64,000 nucleotides of DNA. Source: JAVJSU01 sp040219275 (GTDB taxonomy: Bacteria > Chloroflexota > Anaerolineae > Aggregatilineales > Phototrophicaceae). Shown one piece after another: positions 60,218-64,000 of the stretch. The DNA is taken from contig JAVJSU010000071.1 in assembly GCA_040219275.1 (NCBI GenBank), positions 1 through 64,000 of the forward strand, given 5' to 3'. Position 1 is the first letter of the stretch; the number at the start of each line of letters is the position of its first letter. The notes below the pieces were generated by a model, which ran no database searches, was not told where the DNA came from, and saw only the letters and a program-made list of their open reading frames with translations. The translations under genes and the position numbers were made by a program.

Positions 60218-61395
60218 TGCATCAGCGCATCTTCGTTTATCTCAATCCCCAGACCGGGCGCATCGCTCACCGTGACAAATCCATCTGCAAACTCGAAGGG
60301 CTGTTTGAGAATACCGTCTCCCGCCCGGTTCTGATCCACCGGATATTCACAGGTCATCAAATTGGTGCCGGATGCCGCCCATTGGAAGGATGCCGCCATA
60401 TAAATCGCCGTTCCTCTGCTGACGTGGGGCGCAAACGGCACACCATACGTATCGGCTAACATAGCAATCCGCCGACATTCACTGATCCCTCCGGCGCGGC
60501 TGACATCCGGCTGTACCAGATCAAAGGCGGCGTGGGCGAGATACTCATTAAATTGCCAGCGCGTATTCAAACTCCCGCCGCCGGCAATCGCCACATCCAG
60601 AAACTTCGCCAGCGGTGCATAATCGCGCAAATTTTCCGGCGCAAGCGGGTCTTCCAGCCATAGCACACCAAATTCCTGAAACAATTTGCCTGCCCGCCGT
60701 GCAATCGCAAAATCATAAGCGCCATTCACATAGACAGCGATGCCAATATGCTTACCGACTGCCGAACGCAATCGTGCCAACACCTCGCCATCAGTTTCCG
60801 GCTTACCACCCAGCTTGATCTTGAACGCGCCAAATCCCTGCTCAATTAGCGCGTGCGCCCGTGAAACAATGTCGTCGATGCCATCTTCACCAACAGCCGG
60901 CAAACACGAGGCATATACCGGCACACGATCCCGAATTTTGCCACCGAGTAATTTACTGATCGGCGCATTGACCGCTTTACCGAGGATGTCCCACAGCGCA
61001 ATGTCAACTCCGCTCATCGCTTCCAGATGATACCCGCCGAATTGCCCGCGTACCCGCATCGTGGCGTACATTTTCTCCCATAACGGATGAATATCACGCG
61101 GATCAGCGCCCACAACCACCGGCGCAAGCAACTGATCGATCACGGCTTTCGTAATCTCTCCGGCGACAGGCGTATGACATTCGCCCCAGCCGACGATTCC
61201 GTTATCCGTCTCGATCCGCACAATCACCGCTTCGATCATATCGGTATAAACGGCTTTCGTGCGCCACACCGGAGGATATGTTTTCATAGGATCGCCGTTT
61301 GCTCCCGCTTTGGGCGCGCCAATTGACTCCGTAAAAGGGCGATCATCGTCAAATGGGATGCGTACTACAAATGACTCTATCGTTTTAATCTGCAT
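60205..61395 (-). CDS. Enolase-superfamily (mandelate racemase-like) protein with lost metal ligands
   Basis: A 396-aa protein starting MQIKTIESFVVRIPFDDDRP; ATG 61395 overlaps the upstream stop by 11 bp. The capping domain (1-125) is followed by a TIM barrel. The K-x-K motif is intact (FKIKLGG) and the His of VPFAPHVSRGTA is present. Of the three Mg2+ ligands, the middle Glu (WLEDPLAPE) is kept. The first, normally Asp in 'vDaNgay', is Tyr (VYVNGAYD), and the third, normally Glu in 'agGE', is Gly (IAGGGSLN). Both changes are single-base (GAT to TAT; GAG to GGG). The enzyme is expected to be inactive or altered. Originally it was probably a sugar-acid dehydratase. Confidence 0.85.
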   Translation of the reverse strand: MQIKTIESFVVRIPFDDDRPFTESIGAPKAGANGDPMKTYPPVWRTKAVYTDMIEAVIVRIETDNGIVGWGECHTPVAGEITKAVIDQLLAPVVVGADPRDIHPLWEKMYATMRVRGQFGGYHLEAMSGVDIALWDILGKAVNAPISKLLGGKIRDRVPVYASCLPAVGEDGIDDIVSRAHALIEQGFGAFKIKLGGKPETDGEVLARLRSAVGKHIGIAVYVNGAYDFAIARRAGKLFQEFGVLWLEDPLAPENLRDYAPLAKFLDVAIAGGGSLNTRWQFNEYLAHAAFDLVQPDVSRAGGISECRRIAMLADTYGVPFAPHVSRGTAIYMAASFQWAASGTNLMTCEYPVDQNRAGDGILKQPFEFADGFVTVSDAPGLGIEINEDALMQWVS

Positions 61396-62629
61396 ATTGT
61401 CCCATCCCGATAATCTCATAGCGCCGTAATTTTTCTTCGTCAATCTCAATCCCCAAACCCGCCCCTTCCGGCACATAGAAATAGCTATCTTCGACATGAA
61501 ACGGTGCTTTGAGGATGGCATTCCCCAGTGGATTCGCGCCGTACCAGTATTCCATCCATGTCTGATTCGGCAGAGATGCCGCCAGATGTACACTCGCCGC
61601 AAACTGTATCGCCGAGCCAATACTGACATGCGGAGTAGCGGCTTTACCGAAGGCATCCGCGATCTCAGCGATGCGCTTGCATTCTGTAATCCCCCCCGTC
61701 CGGCACACATCCGGCTGAATGACATCAATACTGCCCGCCAGCATCAAATCCCGTGCCTGCCAGCGATTAAATATCTGGTCACTTGCAATTGGCACAGTCA
61801 ATGATTGCGACAGCACCGCGCTCATTTTAAAGTCTTCCGGCGGAACGGGCGCTTCCAGCCAGCCCACATCTAATTTTTCCAATTCACGACCCAGACGAAG
61901 CGCATCCGTCAAGCCATACATGCCCGCCGTATCCACGAAAATCATGAAGTCCGCGCCGAGTGTTTCGCGCACCGTCTGCACAGAGCGAATGTCACCCTCC
62001 ACGCCCAGACCGATGCCCATTTTCGTCCCCCGAAAGCCCAGTGACCGCACATTTTCGGCGGTTTTGCGTAAGTTATCCCACGCATCAGCCGGTGCATCCG
62101 CCCGCATTCCGGGAATACCGGACGCATAAATCGTTACACGCTCACGGAAGCTCCCGCCGAGTAACTTCACCAACGGCAGATCATAGACTTTGGCGGTGAT
62201 ATCCCACAGCGCAATGTCAATCCCGCTGATCGCATCCATCCAGAAACCGTGCGATCCGCCACGAATACGCATCGCGCCATACAGCCGATCCCAATGTAAA
62301 ATCGGGTCTGTCGGGTCTTCACCAATCAGCAAGCCCGCCGCCAGATCACGAATGGCAGTAGCGGTAATGGTCGGCGCAACGGGGGATTTCGCCTCGCCCC
62401 AGCCGACAATGCCCGTATCCGTCGTGATTTTCACAATGGTTGTATCAACAGTGCGCGAATAAGCGGCACGACTGCGCCAGAAATAGGGATAGGTTGTGCG
62501 ATTATCACCCGGTGGCAATCCCGGCGCGTTGCCTTCGCTGTCTTTGTTATGCCCCCACGATTGATTGCCCCAATACACCTCATTCATAGAGGCTTGAATC
62601 GGGATGGCTTCTACAGAAACAATTTTCAT
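61385..62629 (-). CDS. Enolase-superfamily (mandelate racemase-like) sugar-acid dehydratase
   Basis: A 414-aa protein with a capping domain (IVSVEAIPIQASMNEVYWG ... GIVGWGEAKSPVAP) and a TIM barrel. Position 1 Asp is present (IFVDTAGMYG, with the usual following N replaced by A), and position 2 Glu is present (WLEAPVPPED). Position 3 reads IASDQIFNR where family members have 'a.GE', so Glu is Gln. The K-x-K region is TKMGIGLG, with only the first Lys, and the catalytic His is in AATPHVSIGS. It therefore belongs to a divergent subgroup. The N-terminus has a long loop (WGHNKDSEGNAPGLPPGD) that shapes the substrate pocket. It precedes its paralogue with an 11-bp overlap. Confidence 0.85.
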   Translation of the reverse strand: MKIVSVEAIPIQASMNEVYWGNQSWGHNKDSEGNAPGLPPGDNRTTYPYFWRSRAAYSRTVDTTIVKITTDTGIVGWGEAKSPVAPTITATAIRDLAAGLLIGEDPTDPILHWDRLYGAMRIRGGSHGFWMDAISGIDIALWDITAKVYDLPLVKLLGGSFRERVTIYASGIPGMRADAPADAWDNLRKTAENVRSLGFRGTKMGIGLGVEGDIRSVQTVRETLGADFMIFVDTAGMYGLTDALRLGRELEKLDVGWLEAPVPPEDFKMSAVLSQSLTVPIASDQIFNRWQARDLMLAGSIDVIQPDVCRTGGITECKRIAEIADAFGKAATPHVSIGSAIQFAASVHLAASLPNQTWMEYWYGANPLGNAILKAPFHVEDSYFYVPEGAGLGIEIDEEKLRRYEIIGMGQYAD

Positions 62630-62700
62630 GTCAAATGGTGTCCCTTAAACAGTTCGTATTCTAAAAAAGTGATTTCAATGTAGTCACGGTCTTTAACTAA

Positions 62701-62781
62701 ATCCCCCCTCTAAATCTCCACCCGCTTCGCAAGGGGAGACTTATTCCCCCTCATTGCGAAGCGGAGAAGGAGCTAGGGGAT
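62701..62781. repeat. Palindromic dispersed repeat (REP/MITE-like)
   Basis: A nested palindrome: outer ATCCCC (62701-62706) with GGGGAT (62776-62781), inner perfect 11-bp CCGCTTCGCAA (62722-62732) with TTGCGAAGCGG (62754-62764), and innermost GGGG with CCCC. It fills the only large gap (170 bp) in the catabolic operon and shares the CCCCTCTAA-type arm with the hairpin at 35202-35228. It may terminate or stabilise the transcript between the SDR and the dehydratase genes. Confidence 0.75.
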
Positions 62782-62800
62782 GGGAATTTTTTCATCCCGT

Positions 62801-63568
62801 TTAATCATCCGCATACAATTGTACGGACATCCCGCCATCCACCCGTATCACAATCCCCGTGATGAAATCCGCATCATCGCTTGCCAGAAACGCCACCGCT
62901 TTGCCAATATCTTCTGGCTCACCCACCCGTTTACGCGGGATATACCGCAAACGATTCGACATTGCCGCGTCCACATCAGCGACCTGCTTCGACCATGTTT
63001 CCGTCAAAATCACCCCCGGCGCAACCGCATTCACGCGAATATGCGGCGCAAGATCAAGCGCAAGGCTCTGCGTCAAGCCAATGATTCCGGCTTTACTGGC
63101 AGGATATGCGCCCATGCCTTTGATGGTTGAGTAAGCATTCACGGAGGTAATGTTGACGATGGCGGGGTGGTCACTCTTAAGTAAATGAGGCTGACAGGCA
63201 AGCACACAATGCACCATACTCGTCAGGTTAATGTCCATAATTTTGGAGAAACTTTCTGCGGTCAGATCACTGAAGGGTTGACGATACGTAATACCGACGT
63301 TGTTCACGAGAATATCGACCCCGCCGAACGTTGCGATAGTGTGCTCAACCATCGCCGCCACACTCGCCGGATCAGTCACATCGGTCTGCACGAAAAGCGC
63401 GTCTATATTTTCCGCCTTGAGCGACTCCAACGCCGTTTCTCGCAAAGTTTCATCCAACTCTGCGAGCACAACCTTCGCACCACGTGCACCGAGCACACGC
63501 GCAATCCCCAGACCGATGCCCGTTCCGGCTCCGGTCACAATAGCGATTCGATTTTCAAGCGGTTTCAT
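62801..63568 (-). CDS. Short-chain dehydrogenase/reductase (sugar-acid pathway)
   Basis: A 255-aa classical SDR with all motifs: TGAGTGIG (residues 13-20), DVTD near 64, VNNVG at about 88, catalytic Ser in NITSVNAY, and YPASK at about 154-158, then APGVILTETW and GIVIRVDGGMSVQLY. It begins 3 bp after the stop of the aldolase-family gene. In operons like this one, SDRs of this kind oxidise uronates or reduce keto-deoxy sugar acids (KduD/uronate dehydrogenase-like). The exact substrate is unknown. Confidence 0.92.
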   Translation of the reverse strand: MKPLENRIAIVTGAGTGIGLGIARVLGARGAKVVLAELDETLRETALESLKAENIDALFVQTDVTDPASVAAMVEHTIATFGGVDILVNNVGITYRQPFSDLTAESFSKIMDINLTSMVHCVLACQPHLLKSDHPAIVNITSVNAYSTIKGMGAYPASKAGIIGLTQSLALDLAPHIRVNAVAPGVILTETWSKQVADVDAAMSNRLRYIPRKRVGEPEDIGKAVAFLASDDADFITGIVIRVDGGMSVQLYADD

Positions 63569-63571
63569 CGC

Positions 63572-64000
63572 CTAAAGACTTTTCGTGTGCTCGGCAAATG
63601 GATAAGAATCGATGGTGTATTCGGCGATTAGCCCCCACAGATGTTCAATCGCTTCGATGTCTTCTTTATTCATATCGGTCTTCTGCGGATCACGCGCAAA
63701 CGGTGACTCCAGCACACCGCGTCGCCACAAAATATACTTATGGAACGTCACGCCATACATAGAGGCATACGTCAACAATGGGAGTACCTTAAAATTGAGC
63801 GCCTCGGCTTCGGCGATTTTCCCCGCTTTGTACAGTTCATAGATTTTGACCTGCACATCAACCACGCCACCCGCAGGCATATTGCCACACGCGCCACGTT
63901 GAAGCTCATCGACCAGATACAAGCCATTCGCCCCGCCAAAAATGCCTTCGCAATACGCACCACTGAGTTCGGCAATTTTGGTGATGCGTTGCAAAATTGG
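63572..64000 (-). CDS. DapA/N-acetylneuraminate-lyase family aldolase, C-terminal part (cut by window end)
   Basis: 143 codons are open to the window edge; the 5' part lies outside. The visible region is the C-terminal half of the class I aldolase barrel: GIFGGANGLYLVDELQRGACGNMPAGGVVDVQV, then IYELYKAGKIAEAEALNFKVLPLL and FHKYILWRRGVLESPFAR. 'R.G..G.mp......' and the helix-rich end match dihydrodipicolinate synthase-family dehydratases/aldolases such as keto-deoxy-sugar-acid aldolases. The Schiff-base Lys and Y-x-x-x-N motif would be in the missing part. First visible gene of the sugar-acid operon. Confidence 0.87.
   Translation of the reverse strand, partial: PILQRITKIAELSGAYCEGIFGGANGLYLVDELQRGACGNMPAGGVVDVQVKIYELYKAGKIAEAEALNFKVLPLLTYASMYGVTFHKYILWRRGVLESPFARDPQKTDMNKEDIEAIEHLWGLIAEYTIDSYPFAEHTKSL

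Overview
The window looks like a chromosomal segment of a free-living bacterium, most probably a Chloroflexota (Anaerolineae-like) lineage. That placement is an inference from the kinds of genes present (DUF2723 and YfhO-type membrane proteins, a right-handed beta-helix 'choice-of-anchor'-type protein, DUF1152, DUF3179, SLATT and GH88/105 proteins), from moderate GC content and from the SD-led, tightly packed operons. No rRNA operon, CRISPR array or intact insertion sequence was seen. One tRNA gene (tRNA-Gln, anticodon TTG) is present.

Region 1 (1-8.5 kb) is an accessory island abutting the 3' end of tRNA-Gln. It carries an RHH protein cut by the window edge, two tandem Imm1-like orphan immunity paralogues, a short SSB preceded by a roughly 220-bp imperfect palindrome, and a co-directional four-gene cassette: XRE regulator, ImmA-type HExxH metallopeptidase, polytopic membrane protein and FAD-dependent oxidoreductase. 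After it come a convergent XRE repressor with two 13-bp palindromic operators, a small HTH protein, a 59-aa basic protein and a large serine recombinase that has lost its central domains and reads into the tRNA antisense strand. This is the best candidate for an under-described system.

Region 2 (8.5-26 kb) is mostly housekeeping and accessory metabolism: a double thioredoxin, an MFS exporter, a VOC-GNAT-SDR-ABC-F run, an ECF sigma/anti-sigma pair, a secreted beta-helix protein, SDR, YfhO-like, twin DUF1152 and CDF transporter genes. The ABC-F gene has a consensus promoter, a roughly 300-nt leader, a 7-codon upstream ORF and an intrinsic terminator before the start codon, which is the architecture of antibiotic-induced attenuation.

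Region 3 (26-38 kb) has SRPBCC and EthD-xpt-guaA units that share an upstream dyad. An AT-rich HNH endonuclease gene follows as an apparent insertion, then a DUF2723 glycosyltransferase, a lipoprotein, an M23 peptidase, a response regulator, and envelope polysaccharide genes (GT4, ATP-grasp, sugar transferase).

Region 4 (38-56.5 kb) has ferritin, an overlapping pair of SLATT-like two-TM proteins with a repeat-rich acidic tail, a 2-hydroxyacid dehydrogenase, an RNA methyltransferase, a DUF3179 protein, a MacB/LolD-type ABC system, RidA, three small membrane proteins, a Ca2+/H+ antiporter, several reductases and a metallophosphoesterase.

Region 5 (56.5-64 kb) starts with two juxtaposed gene fragments. 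It then holds a long minus-strand operon for sugar-acid or pectin-type oligosaccharide catabolism: a DapA-like aldolase (cut by the window end), an SDR, two enolase-superfamily proteins with altered metal ligands, an EamA transporter, a hydroxyacid dehydrogenase and a GH88/105 hydrolase.
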